Assembly: GCA_027924645.1 (NCBI GenBank)
Contig: BSBN01001807.1
Coordinates: 15,332,001 to 15,396,000 of the forward strand
Direction: 5' to 3'
Length of the DNA: 64,000 bases
Origin: Cunninghamia lanceolata
Taxonomy: Eukaryota; Streptophyta; Pinopsida; Cupressales; Cupressaceae
The notes under the pieces are model-generated. The model was given only the letters and a program-made list of their open reading frames with translations. It searched no databases and was not told where the DNA came from. This document shows, in pieces, positions 1 to 11,095 of this stretch (its first letter is position 1; the number at the start of each line of letters is the position of its first letter). A program made the translations under genes and the position numbers.

Positions 1-920
1 TTTATCTGACACATTCCCAATTATAATTATATCTACACAAAACTCAAAGTGTTGTAAGTACAATTAGAAGACCTTAACAATGTTTAAACGATATGCGTTA
101 AATTAGGCACATCTAGGCTCTAAATTAGGCACTAAATTAGGCGCACTTTGCGCTGCCTTTGGCACCTCAAAGAGATTACATTATAGGTTTAAAGTCAGCA
201 CTAAAGTCGATGTAGTTAACGCCGACTATAGCACTGACTAATGAATCAAAAACAAAAAAAATTAAAAATCCCACCAAGCGCAAGGTGAAGATTCGTTGTT
301 CGACCGGGAAAGATAATGGCTTATCTCATGATGGAGAAGTATCCTCCTCACCAGATATGGAAGATGAGTAAGTCGATCTGAGTATTCCCTTTCATGGGAT
401 CAGTAGTTGATAATCATCCCACTGATACTTTCTCATTATAGGAGATGGAGGAGAAGACACTATTGACTGACAGAGACGAAGCCAAGTTTCTCACTAGATC
501 CGCAGCAGTACATTGAAAAGGCCATTAGATGCAAGCTCGAAGGCATCTTTCCCCTTCGCATCAGAATTCCATGTCTCAGGTCGGGCATTGGAGAAGTGAG
601 GCCTACCTACCTCTGTAGACTGCCCTACCATAGTGGGTTGATTGTTAGCCATGGGATAGATCTGATAATCAATCATTAGCCAACTTATAGGGTTGGGCGA
701 ATAAAAAATAGGTCCTCATTTGCATGCATCCCTCTAGAAGCTGGGATCGAGAGATGGGAGATGGGGAACGGGGGGAAAGCATTGCATTAGGTGGGGATAG
801 ATAAGAATATCATAGAAGGATGGAGATGTGACCCAGGGATCGAGTGAACACATGGGATCAACAACCAAGGTAACCAAGCCAATGGAGGGAGATGAGGAGC
901 TGGGATGCCAATCAAGGAAT
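1..920. other. Unassigned sequence with short GGCGC/TTAGGCAC repeats
   Basis: No gene can be supported here. Around 95-235 there is a short run of repeated TTAGGCAC, TAGGCGC and TGCGCTGCC motifs. They resemble the AGCGCTA/GGCGCC motifs near 8,900-9,025 and the leader arrays of the retrotransposons further right, so this may be a leftover retroelement leader. A canonical-looking donor (GTAAGT at 368) and acceptor (ending at 441) flank a possible 74-bp intron, but the adjoining frames are too short to call a gene. Confidence 0.3.
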
Positions 921-921
921 A

Positions 922-1308
922 AGGGGTAATGATCCCCCAACCCAATGTGTCAGTGGGAAGGAGAGCATTAACAAGGTCCATGGCTTTGTGGGTAAGCCTG
1001 AATCAGAGAATCCCCTTCGTGGGGTGCTTGTAGACCTCAAAAATGTGAGGGTACTTCTCTAGGAATGATCTTACGCCTCTCTTCAAGCAGAGTTTGTCTT
1101 GCAGTCTGGTGATATATTGAAAGGGAAGAGCCTTTTCCTGGCTACCTAATATAATAGTCTGCACTAAGACCACTGTGAGTAGTTTTTTGTGTTTGTCCAT
1201 TAATTTTTCAAATGTGGGGTTTCTTGTCCTCTGCAACACATATTGAGTGGATGTTGTCTTGCATCTCAGTCCCCACCAATCATGTATCTTACTGCTCACA
1301 TAGTACAC
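922..1308 (-). pseudogene. PORR-domain (plant organelle RNA recognition) protein fragment
   Basis: PORR proteins bind organellar RNA and support group II intron splicing in mitochondria or chloroplasts. The minus-strand frame starting at 1308 contains the family's typical order of motifs: NPTFEKLMDKHKKLL near residue 31, a central helical stretch, then GVRSFLEKYPHIFEVY. An in-frame TGA at 1003-1005 interrupts the protein just before the next conserved block, and the same frame then continues with FRLTHKAMDLVNAL, a PORR-like motif. The N-terminal transit peptide and the C-terminal half of the domain were not found. The fragment is far shorter than the usual 350-500 residues. Family assignment rests on motif memory; pseudogene status rests on the stop codon and truncation. 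Confidence 0.6.
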
Positions 1309-1880
1309 ACTATTTCATATATAATTTCCACTACATTTTAAAGACGATGCCATTGCAGAAAAATGATATGAACGATCACGTTGTATATGACACCATTGAG
1401 CAATTTACAACCATAACATCTCCTAGACAATCGTCTGTCTCGAGCAGATTAAGAATTTGAGGGATTCATCACTTCTTAAATTGCTTTCCTTTAATCAGGT
1501 CTCACCTTTCCTTACAAGCTATATACGGATGACAACTATGGATTGTGATGGGGTATGAGGAATTAAAGTAGTGCATCCTTCAGTACTCACTTTGCTTAAT
1601 CTACATCATGAGAATCCACTCGTTGCAGACTGTCACAATATTTACTAGCCTTCCTTGCCCCTTAAGCACGTAATATCTCTGCTCAATATTCTTCCTCTGT
1701 CACAACTACCATCCTATATAATAAAAAATAATGACCCACAAGGTATAGCCTTGAAGTAATCCAGGTAATATAGGCCTCTAGTCACATTAACACCCTTGTA
1801 TCTCTTTCTCAAATGAATGAAGTCAAGCTGTCCCCACAACACAACCAAAGGTAATATTTGCAAATACATTCACCATACTT
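1309..1880. other. No recognisable feature
   Basis: AT-rich sequence between the PORR fragment and the PPR cluster. No long frame, repeat or known motif is visible. Confidence 0.4.
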
Positions 1881-2340
1881 CTAAACTTTATCATTGAGAT
1901 ACCTGTTAAATCTGTTGAAAAGGCATGTGAACTGTTTGACAGAATCCCTGAAAGAAATGTGGTCTAATAGACTACAATAATTGCATGATATGCACAAAAT
2001 AGATTTGTTGAAAAGGCATTGCAAGGACGCTCTCAAAATCTTTGAATTAATTAAGCACTCTGGAACATATCCTGACATTGTAAGTTTTACTTGTATTCTA
2101 GGTGCATGCATCCATGCAAGTTTAGTTGATGAGAGTTGTACATACTTCAATCACATTTGTAACCCTTATTGCATTACACCTACAGTTGATCATTATGTGT
2201 ACATGGTTGGCCTCCTTGCTCGTGCTGGCTATCTTGAAGACACCCTAAACTTTATCATTGAAATACCTGTTAAATCTATTGAAGAGGCATGTGAACTATT
2301 TGATAAAATCCATGAAAGAAATGTGGTCTAATCGACTGCA
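1881..2340 (+). pseudogene. PPR gene fragment, PLS/E class (copy 1)
   Basis: PPR proteins of the PLS class recognise organellar RNA. The plus-strand frame shows a short PPR piece (ACELFDRIPERNVV) ended by two consecutive stop codons. An abrupt change follows, into a C-terminal PPR plus early E-motif segment: DALKIFELIKHSGTYPDIVSFTCILGAC, then VDHYVYMVGLLARAGYLEDTLNFI. That segment is followed by another PPR piece ending in a stop at 2329-2331. The order is scrambled relative to an intact gene: the E-type segment sits upstream of further PPR repeats. This implies rearrangement by unequal crossing-over between neighbouring copies. Closely similar copies lie at 3,520-3,960 and 6,700-7,065. Confidence 0.75.
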
Positions 2341-3335
2341 ATGATTGCATGATATGCACAAAATGGATTTGTTGAAAAGGATTTAGAAATTTTAAAGCAA
2401 ATGCAATTGGCTAGTGTAAATCCAAATTCCACAACCTTTGCTAGCATCCTCCCCACCTGTGTCAAAATGGGAGCTTTGGAATAGGGTATGGACATCCATC
2501 AAAACATAAAGAATAGAGGAATTTTGTCAGATGTTGTAGTTGCAACTGCCCTATTAGACATGTATGCAAAATGTGGAAGCATAGACAAGGCACGCGAACT
2601 GTTTGATAGAATGCCTCAAAGAAATGTGGTCTCATGGACTGCAATGACTGCAGGATATGCACAAAATGGATTTGTTGAAAAGGCTTTAGAAATTTTAAAG
2701 CAAATGCAATTGGCTGGTGTAAAGCCAAATTCCACAACCTTTGCCAGCATCCTCCCTACCTGTGTCAAAATGGGAGCTTTGGAATAGGGTATGGACATCC
2801 ATCAATACATAAAGGATAGAGGAATTTTGTTAGATGTTGTAGTTGCAACTACCCTGTTAGACATGTATGCAAAATGTGGAAGCATAGACAAGGCATGTGA
2901 ATTGTTTGACAGAATGCCTCAAAGAAATGAGGTCTCATGGACTGCAATGATTGTAGGATATGCACAAAATGGTTTTGTTGAAAAGGCTTTAGAAATTTTA
3001 AAGCAAATGCAATTGACTGGTGTAAAGCCAAATTCTACAACCTTTGCTAGCATCCTCCCTGCCTGTGTCAAATGGGAGCTTTGGAATAGGGTATGGACAT
3101 CCATCAAAACATAAAGGATAGAGGAATTTTGTCAGATGTTGTAGTTGCAACTGCCCTGTTAGACATGTATGCAAAATGTGGAAGCATAGACAAGGCACGT
3201 GAACTGTTTGATAAATGCCTCAAAGAAATGTGGTCTCATGGACTGCAATAATTGTAGGATATGCACAAAATGGATTTGGTGAAAAGGCTTTAGAAATTTT
3301 AGAACAAATGCAATTGGTTGGTGTTAAGCTGGAAA
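2340..3335 (+). pseudogene. PPR gene fragment: tandem array of 303-bp PLS triplet units
   Basis: Three units of about 303 bp follow each other head to tail, with anchor ATGGACATCCATCAA at 2488, 2791 and about 3093, plus a partial fourth. Each unit encodes about 101 residues, the size of one P-L-S triplet of PPR motifs, including LLDMYAKCGSIDKA, ELFDRMPQRN and VSWTAM. Every unit carries the same TAG just before GMDIH, where other copies in this cluster (6,327 and 6,633) have CAA. Unit 3 also has a one-base loss near 3,070 and a second frameshift near 3,212. The array cannot encode a continuous protein. It appears to have been amplified after the gene was already dead. Confidence 0.8.
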
Positions 3336-3399
3336 CATGAAAGAAAATAAATGTAAAGTCTTTCCTATTTTAACCAGTGGCATCATGGTAGGGGGGTTC

Positions 3400-5424
3400 T
3401 TGTGAGATATTATAGTTTGAAATGCTCTCATAGATATGTATATAAAATATGGAATCATAGACAAAAAACATGAATTATTTGATAGAATTCCTCAAAGAGA
3501 TGTCATCTCATGAAATGCAATGATTGCAGGATATGCACAAAATGGATTTTGCAAGGATGCTCTCAAAATCTTTGAATTAATTAAGCACTCTGGAACATAT
3601 CCTAACATTGTAAGCTTTGCTTGTATTCTAGGTGCATGCATCCATGCAAGTTTAGTGGATGAGAGTTGTACATACTTCAATCATATTTGTAACCCTTATT
3701 GCATTACACCTACAGTTGATCATTATGTGTGCATGGTTGACCTCCTTGCCCATGCTGGCTATCTTGAAGACACCCTAAACTTTATCATTGAGATACCTGT
3801 TAAATCTGTGTTGGTTGTATGGATGTGTTTTCTTGGTGCATGTAGATCACATATGAATATAGGCTTAGGAGTATTTACAGCAACACTGCTTTTTTATTCG
3901 GATCCTAAAAATGTTGCACAACTTATGTTCTTCTCTCAAACATCTATCCACAAGTGAGCAGGTGTGGTGAGGTAAGGAGATTGATGAAAGATAGAGGAAT
4001 TAAAAAAATCCCCGAATGCAGTTGGATTGAAGGGCATAAAATGGTACATGCTTTTTGTGTAGGAGACAGATCACATCCATAGACAAAGGAGACATATGCA
4101 AAGTTGGAGAAATTGGCTTGGAAGATGAAGGTGGCAAGGTATTTTCTAGATTCAAGAAGGGTCATCCCACAATAATGGGTTACACTTTTTGGCCAAACTT
4201 GACATTGAAATCAATATTTTGAACTAAATCTTCACGTTCTAACACCTATAGCTGCTAAACCATTAGGAATTTGAAGATGATACGAACTAGTGATTTGTGA
4301 GATTTTGTTTGTAGATTCTAAATATATTTTTTAAAAAAATTTGGAGTTAAATTGTAATTTTTTTTGCATCTCCTTTGATAACTGGTTTTTAATAGTAAAC
4401 AACATTTTTTTAAAGTGATGTGTATTCCGTAGCACATAACTTTTTCTTCACAAAGGATAAAATTCTAATTCTTTTTAATTTAGATTGGTAACACCGATAT
4501 ATAGTGTATGCATTTTGTTTCATAATGTTTTGTTGAATATATATTTTTTAATTAATTTTTGAACTCAAACCAATTATAATTTAGACATAGACGTATTCCG
4601 TAAAACATAACTTTTTCTGTATGTATCGAAATTCAATTTTTTTTCTTTTGTTGAAACAAGGACATCAATACCTAGTGCATAGATATTTTTTAATTTTTTT
4701 TTCATTAATTTATTAATTTTCCATGTGTGTAGAATAGAGAACTTGATGTTCGGTGAAAAACATACATTCACAAGAAATAAAAAAATAAATATAATAATCA
4801 AATTAAATATATTTAAAATTATATTTTTTGGGAAGCTTCTAATAAGGACTACATACTTACAAAGCATAAATTTTAAATGAATTCATTTGATCCCTTAAAA
4901 GATAAATCAAAATTGGTTTTTTATCAGCATTTTGATAGGTGTAGAGGAGACTCCATTATAGGTATGGTTTAAAACTAGCGGGGTTCTATCCATGGGGGTT
5001 TGAATCTAAGGGGGTTTGATCAAACCCTCTTCAATTAAAATCCTTTAAATGGAACCTTTCAAGGCTTAAATGATTATATTTTCTAAAAATATGTGATTTC
5101 AGTAAAAATCAGGATGTCCCAGAAAGTGTAACCCATTATTGTGGTAGCACCCAGAATTTACTTAATGCTGTCGAAGGACGGGAAAAATAATTATTTCTCT
5201 GCCACCATGGTGAAAAGTTGGCAATTACATTTGGTTTGTTAAACATGCCCCATGGAACAACTATTAGAGTTAAGAACCTTCGAGTATGTGCTGATTGCCA
5301 CACTGCAACAAAATTTATCTCCAAGATTGTCACAAGATAAATTGTTGTGAGATGTGAACCCTTTCCATCATTTTTAAATAGGGACAATGTTCTTGTGGAG
5401 ATTATCGATGATGCTAAATGAAGC
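3400..5424 (+). pseudogene. PPR gene C-terminal region (E, E+ and DYW), split by a transposon
   Basis: The plus strand reads through a last PPR and E motif at 3,520-3,955 (KDALKIFELIKHSG, then VDHYVCMVDLLAHAGYLEDTLNFI and FLGACRSHMNIGLG). After a frame change comes an E+ segment near 3,957-4,160 (RLMKDRGIKKIPECSWIEG, then VHAFCVGDRSHP). The reading is interrupted at 4,167 by an AT-rich TIR element of about 1 kb and resumes after 5,144 with the DYW deaminase region: [27 protein letters not shown] and ATKFISKI. The zinc-binding CADCH is preserved. A stop follows ISKIVTR, and the expected terminal Asp-Tyr-Trp has been lost. DYW domains perform C-to-U editing in plant organelles. This copy is inactive. 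Confidence 0.8.
4167..5144. mobile_element. AT-rich non-autonomous DNA transposon with terminal inverted repeats, inserted in the DYW pseudogene
   Basis: The sequence starting CCACAATAATGGGTTACACTTT at 4167 recurs as its reverse complement ending at 5144, a TIR of about 22 bp. Looser inverted similarity (TGAAATCA followed by ATATTTT) extends about 50 bp inward. The interior is strongly AT-rich. It contains direct repeats of GTATTCCGTARMACATAACTTTTTC at about 4,424 and 4,591, and no transposase frame. The PPR/DYW reading resumes on the far side, showing insertion into the gene. No clean target duplication was seen, so the superfamily is not assigned. Confidence 0.65.
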
Positions 5425-5453
5425 AATCTGAAAAATAGGCTTACACTATAATA

Positions 5454-5705
5454 ATGTGCACCGTGCCAGATTTCCTACTGGTGGGTGTAAAGCCCAACTC
5501 CTCAACCTTTGCCAACATCATCCTTGCCTGTGCACAAATTGAAGCTTTTGATGAGGATATGGACATCCATCAAAGCATAATTCCAAGTGGATTTTTGTCA
5601 GATGTTTGGTTGCAAGTGCCAGTTCTGATCATGAAAGCCTTCACAAAGACTTATGCACAAAATTTAATAAAGAAGAATAGAATTTATGCACAAATTCTCT
5701 CATGA
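5454..5705 (+). pseudogene. PPR gene fragment (copy 3)
   Basis: A short plus-strand frame begins just after the DYW remnant and reads GVKPNSSTFANIILACAQIEA, then MDIHQSIIPSGFLSDV. These are the S-to-P junction motifs seen in the other copies of this cluster. Similarity ends near 5,640, and the frame closes without completing a triplet. It is a separate partial copy placed directly downstream of the previous gene's end, consistent with tandem duplication of the whole locus. Confidence 0.6.
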
Positions 5706-5999
5706 ATGATTTCAAATTGTAATCAATTTCTTTGTAGCTTATAATGCATGGATAAGAATTGACATTCCTTGTAGTTTCCTATGCCATTAATTAAAAGGAA
5801 TCTAGATCTACACATTCATCTTAGATGCATTTGCACAATTGAAGCCTGTTGTTTTAAATCCTTTACACAAGTTTTCCATGGGTTAACCTATGATAACATG
5901 TCTCCTAGAAACATAACAACAATCCTCTCAAGGGATTCTTAAATACCACCAATCTAGATTAATTTATGCTGAGTTGTGTGCATAAAATAGATTACATCC

Positions 6000-7070
6000 C
6001 TCAAAGAAATGTGGTCTCATGGACTGCAACGATTGCACGATATGCACAAAATGGATTTGTTGATAAGGCATTAAAAACTTTCAAGAAAATGCAATTGAAT
6101 ATACATATACAGAGAGAGATGTATGTGGAATCATAGACAAGGCATGTGAACTATTTGACAAAATCCCTGAAAGAAATGTGGTCTAATAGACTGCAATGAT
6201 TGCATGATATGCATAAAATGAATTTGTTGAAAAGGCTTAGAAACTTTCATGCAAATGAAATTGGCAGGTGTAAAGCCACAACCTTTGCCAACATCCTCTC
6301 TGCCTGTATCAAAATGGAAAGCTTTGGAACAAGGTATGGACATCCATCAAGGCATAATAGAAGGCATATTTTTGTCAGATATTATAATTGGAAATGCTCT
6401 GATAGACATATATGAAAAACATGGAAGCATAGACAAGGCACACAAACTGTTTAATAGAATGCCTCAAAGAGATGTCATCTCATGGAATGCAATGATTGTA
6501 GGATTGTACAAAATGGATTTGTTGAACATGCTTTAGAAACTTTCAAGCAAATGTAATTGTCAGTTGTAAATCCAAATTCCGCAACCTTTGCCAACATCCT
6601 CCCTACCTATGTCCAAATGGGAGCTTTGGAACAAGGTATGGACATCCTTCAAAGAATAATGGTAGGGGGATTCTTGTGAGATATTATAGTTTGAAATGCT
6701 CTCATACACATGTATGCAAAATATGGAATCATAGACAAAAAACGTAAACTGTTTGACATAATTCCTCAAAGAGATGTCATCTCATGGAATGCAATGATTG
6801 AAAGATATGCACAAAATGGATTTTGTAAGGACACTCTCAAAATCTTTGAATTAATTAAGCACTTTGGAACATATCCTAACATTGTAATCTTTGCTTGTAT
6901 TTTAGGTGCATGCAGCCATGCAGGTTTAGTGGATGAGAGTTGTACATACTTTAATCACATTTGTAACCCTTATTGCATTACACCTGTAGTTGATCATTAT
7001 GTGTGCATGGTCGACCTCCTTGCCTGTGCTGGCCATCTTAAAGACACCCTAAACTTTATCTTTCTTTCTA
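6000..7070 (+). pseudogene. PPR gene fragments, PLS/E class (copy 4)
   Basis: Successive plus-strand pieces carry PPR triplet motifs. Around 6,000-6,060 there is WTATIARYAQNGFVDKAL, broken by stops and a small rearrangement. The frame 6,249-6,536 includes EQGMDIHQGII, SIDKAHKLFNRMPQRDV and SWNAMIVG. The frame 6,710-7,066 includes ERYAQNGFCKDTLKIFELIKH and VDHYVCMVDLLACAGHLKD. Here the Gln codon before GMDIH is still CAA (near 6,327 and 6,633), unlike the TAG shared by the 303-bp array. The piece ends in the E-motif region, and no E+ or DYW follows. Several frameshifts and stops make it non-functional. Confidence 0.7.
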
Positions 7071-7106
7071 AATCCCCAAATTTGCCCTATTCCTGCTCAC
7101 ATTGAA

Positions 7107-7664
7107 GACCTGTGAGCGGGAATAGGGCTAACATTTTTCTTTCTAAAATTGGCTGAATAAAGCCATATTGCTAACTTTAGTTTTTTTTCAAACAAAATAG
7201 ACCTTTATCTTAAGGTTACTTATGAACATTAAGATAAATAATTATTGAAAAAAAATTGTGCATTCCTTAATGACATGTAAGAGAATTTAATCAACTGCTA
7301 CTTAAAAACTCTTTAATGTTTCTGTCTAATGCAAGTTATTACATTAATAGTTAAAAAGAACATACATGGACCAAGCAATTTGTGGCACTTAAGGTTATGT
7401 AATATAATTTACAGTTGATAGTTAAATTGTATAACAAATTTTTTTTATGATCTTAACTAACGTTTATTAGAATTGTTGCATGTTTTACATCATTGGAATG
7501 ACATATTAGCTGTAACTTTTTTTAAATTTTACTATGGTATGTGCACTTTGATATGATGTAATATGATTATGGTTTCGTTTCATATGTTGTAATATTAGAT
7601 ATATAATAGAAAAATAAATTATTGCATGAAATAAATAATAACTTTTCATTTTAAATGCTTTTTT
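7107..7664. other. AT-rich spacer, no gene seen
   Basis: AT-rich sequence with no supported frame. Its last bases form a T-rich tract ending in TTTTTTGCAG, which looks like a splice acceptor for the acidic exon that follows. Confidence 0.4.
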
Positions 7665-7670
7665 TTGCAG

Positions 7671-7886
7671 AACACAGGTCTTCCAGAAAATCAAGATGAT
7701 CCTCATGACATAGATCCAGATTATGTTGGTTCTAGTATAGATCACATGGCAGAGGATAGTGATGACGCAGATACAGAAGACACCGAGGCCGATGACGATG
7801 ATGACGACGATGACGACGGCGACGACGATGATGATGATCACGATGGTGATGATGATGATGAGGTAGTTGCTGGTAGTAGCCAATGA
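7671..7886 (+). CDS. Possible 3'-terminal exon with an acidic Asp-rich tail
   Basis: A pyrimidine tract and AG at 7,661-7,670 precede an open stretch of 71 codons ending in TGA at 7,884-7,886. It starts NTGLPENQDDPHDIDPDY and ends with a long Asp-rich run interrupted by Gly and His. Such acidic tails occur at the C-termini of several nuclear proteins and of some plant transposases. No upstream exon was found, and the Asp codons are partly a simple GAY repeat. Whether it is expressed is unknown; the splice signal is the only structural support. Confidence 0.3.
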   Translation, partial: NTGLPENQDDPHDIDPDYVGSSIDHMAEDSDDADTEDTEADDDDDDDDDGDDDDDDHDGDDDDEVVAGSSQ

Positions 7887-7954
7887 CATTCATGATCATA
7901 TAGACTACATCATGGATCATTGCTGATATATTGTTATGATGCCTCTTTTCATGG

Positions 7955-8165
7955 TTACTATCATATGTATCATTTTCATGGCTTGCAGTACCATATTATT
8001 GAGTTGTATCATTTTGACTTATATAATTTGGACATGTATCATCTTGATTTGTATCATTTTGAGTTACATAATTTATCATTTTTACTTATATCATTTGTAC
8101 ATGCATTATTTTGACTTATGTTGACTATTAGACATGTATCATTTTGACATGTTATTGATCTATTG
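7955..8165. repeat. Short-period repeat of TATCATTTTGACTTATA
   Basis: Variants of TRTCATTTTGA followed by CTTATA, GTTATA or CATG recur about every 17-20 bases between about 7,960 and 8,160. It is a low-copy degenerate minisatellite; the small frames across it are repeat products. Confidence 0.6.
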
Positions 8166-8511
8166 GCATATTTGACTTTCATTTGTTTTAGTTATATATG
8201 ATGATGATCTTATCAATATTGACTTGTCAATTTATATATATTGAAAGTGGTTGATGATTTTTGGTTGGATATCTATTACGTATGATGATTTTAATTTACT
8301 TCTCAGGATGGATGTTGTCAAAGTCAATTAAATTATAGATATTTGATTCATTTGTTTTAATTATAGATGATGGTCATGTTATAATAATTATCTTGTTATT
8401 TAATCATATGAGTTAAATAATTAAATTACTTACTCTATAATCATATGAGTTATTTAAGAGGCATGATACATTTAACTAATTAAATTGAAATAAAACATAT
8501 TAAATTAATAA

Positions 8512-8905
8512 ATGTAAGCAAAACAAGAAGCATTTTTAGAAGCAAAAAAGGAAGCAACAATGGAAGCCAAACTAGAAGCAAATCAGAAGCAATCTTAGAA
8601 GCAAAACTTGGCGTTATCTAGGAAGCAAAAATAGAAGCAATTCAGGTAGCAAACAAAGAAGTAATAATGGAAGCAGTTTTAGAAGCAACAAAAGATGCAA
8701 TTATAGAAGCCATATTAGAAGCAACAAAAGACACAAAAATGGAAGCAAAACTATATGCAACAAGCGATGTTATATCAGAAACAAAATTGGAAGTAAAACT
8801 AGAAGAAAAACTAGAAGCAAAACTAGAAGCAAAACCGGAAGCAAACCTGGAAGCAACACAAGAAACAAAAGTAGAATCCAAAGCAGAAGCAACAAAATTT
8901 AGCGC
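8512..8905. repeat. 12-bp repeat array CTAGAAGCAAAA
   Basis: Units of about 12 bases with core GAAGCAA occur some 30 times, most regular at 8,805-8,880. Because the period is a multiple of three, it opens a plus-strand frame (8,667-8,987) reading LEAK/LEAT-like repeats, which I regard as a by-product. It is followed immediately by AGCGCTA and TTTGGCGCCAAA motifs (8,899-8,935) like those in the retrotransposon leaders of this window. Confidence 0.65.
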
Positions 8906-9059
8906 TAAAACCGGTGCTAAATTTGGCGCCAAAGTGAAATGCAATTTAGCACCAAGTTTTGCTTCGATAGAAGTGTCCAATTCATGAACTCAAATGCACT
9001 AAAATCTGATGTTATTTTAGGCGCTAATTGTTTGTTTTGTTGTAGTGGTTATATGGCCT

Positions 9060-11095
9060 TATAATCAATTTCTTTCAAGAATTTTGGGATGTTATGGGAA
9101 AAGATATTACTAATGCCTTGAATGAATCTCTTTTGTGTGATTGGATTTTAGGACCTCAAATGCACACTTTTGGCTATTATTCCCAACTTGATGAATGCAT
9201 CTACCTTTGCTAAATTTAGACTATTATCTCTGTACATGTTCACTATATATAAAATTTTCTCAAAATCTATGGTGAGTCACATGAAGAGAATGCTAGAAAA
9301 AATTATCTCTCCATTGCAAGTGGGCTTTGTCATAGGTAAACAAATCTTGAACAACATTATTGTTTTACATGAGCTCTTACATTCAATGAAAAGCTCTAAG
9401 GACCCAACCATGGTGATTAAATTGAAGATAGCAAAGGCTTATGATAGGGTAAGATGGAGATTCTTAGTCCAAGTGTTGAGGCATTTGAATTCGATGTTTT
9501 GGATTAGGTGGGTAATGCATTGTGTCTAAATCCTAGTTTTTAATTTTAATCAATGGGGTTTAGGAAGGTTTCTTATCCCACTCAAGAGGTATTCACTAAG
9601 GAAGTCTTGTTACTCCTTTTCTGTTCATTATAATGGATGAAGTGCCTGATAGGAAAATTAAGGTTACATGTGTTGATGGAAGTATACCATGTTTATACTG
9701 TTCATACAATGGTGTTCCTATCTCTCATCTACAATTTGTGGATGGTACTACCTTGTTCTGTGTCTCACATCTACCTTATTTTTTTGTGTTATTTTATAGG
9801 ATTATGAGAAAGTATCTAGACAAAGTATAAATGTAGCAAAATTGAAACTATTATTTTTCAATACTAGTGTGAAGATTTAGAAAAAAATGAGTAAGATTTT
9901 AGGTATTAATGTTGATATTCTCCCCTACACATATTTGAGAGTCCCTCTTTTTATAAGGAAGACATGTAGCAATTTTTGGAAAGATATAAGTGAAAAAATA
10001 TAATCCGAATTATCTTTGTGGAATAGTAAGTAGCTTTGTCTATAAGGTCGTATATTGAAAATAAGAGTGGTCCTCCAAGCAATTCCAATATACTTACTTC
10101 TAGTTCTATCAATTTAGAAAGGTTTCAATCATATAATTGTGTCAATATGTAGGAAATTTATTTAGTTGGATATGAGTTAAGATAAGAAATTTACCCATAT
10201 GAAGTGGATCTCTCTTTACAATTTGAAAGAGTAAAGAGGTTCTAGTCTAACAGATGTTTTGTTATAGAATTTGGCATTGGGAGAACAACTAGATTGGAAA
10301 TTATTAATGGAACTAGAATTTCTTTGGTGTAATGTTTTCAAGTTGAAACTCATGGTTGAGGCTCCTCCACTTTCTCCATTTATGCAAGAGAAAGTTATAT
10401 TCAAAATGACATTAAGGAGTGGTCTTTAACAACTAAGAGATGTTGGAACATGATAGAAAGTTTAATAAAGGAGTTTTTAGAAATTAGAATTCTCAACAAT
10501 GTAGATAAATTATCTTATTTTAACAAACATATCTTCCAATAGTAGGGATTTAAAATATTCATTACCATTCATGAGTTCATAGTCAATAGAAATAATAGAA
10601 GTGATAAATGGAAACCACCTTCCAAAGGTGTCAAATTAAACTTTGATGGTGCATCAAAGTAGAATATGGATGTGGCTAGGGTTGGTTATGTAATTAGAAA
10701 TTCAAAAGGAGATTAGGTGTTGGGAGGATCCAAAAATATAGGTATGAAAACAAACAATGTAGTAGAATGGGAGTCCCTCCTTGTAGGCTCACAAGTGGCA
10801 TATGTGGTAGGATATAGGAATATAGAGATTAAAGGGGATTCCAAAATTATGGTGAAAATGGTTTTTTTTTTTTGTCCAAATTGATGTTTAAGAGCAATAC
10901 TAAAAGAAATTTTATGCTAGTTAGAGAAATTTAACAAAGCATTGGTTACACATTTCTATCATTAACAAAATGCAATTGCAAATTATCTTACAAATCAAGC
11001 AATGCTTCAAACAGATTTTTGTATGATTAAAAGTGATGATGTAAAGGAGTGGGATAACCTAGCTCACATTATATTCATTGATTGTGCCCCTTGAT
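9060..11095 (+). pseudogene. Degenerate LINE (L1-type) ORF2: reverse transcriptase and RNase H remnants
   Basis: The plus strand reads, with frameshifts, the non-LTR retrotransposon RT of plants: FFQEFWDVMGKDI near 9,085, then FAKFRLLSLYMFTIYKIFSK, LEKIISPLQVGFVIGKQI and KLKIAKAYDRVRW (about 9,170-9,530). Next come TPFLFIIMDEV near 9,612 and ISHLQFVDGTTLF near 9,720. The last is the catalytic FADD block with its second Asp replaced. At 10,610-10,870 an RNase H domain is visible (GVKLNFDGASK, VGYVIRNSKGD, TNNVVEWESLL, IKGDSKIMV). The tail reads DDVKEWDNLAH. ORF1, the endonuclease and a clear poly(A) end were not found, so the element is 5'-truncated and old. An LTR element can be excluded by the RT block order. 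Confidence 0.8.

Noticed and set aside
241..558. Possible two-exon gene with a 74-bp intron (368-441)
   Set aside because: Splice signals look canonical but neither flanking frame is long, the phases disagree between plausible frames, and no protein family is recognisable.
2488..3335. CRISPR-like or satellite array
   Set aside because: The 303-bp units encode PPR triplets; there is no short-repeat/unique-spacer pattern.
7732..7920. Minus-strand His/Arg-rich frame
   Set aside because: It is the antisense of the GAY repeat that gives the acidic tail.
8667..8987. 106-codon LEAK/LEAT repeat protein
   Set aside because: The frame is a by-product of a 12-bp DNA repeat whose period is a multiple of three; no promoter or homology is seen.
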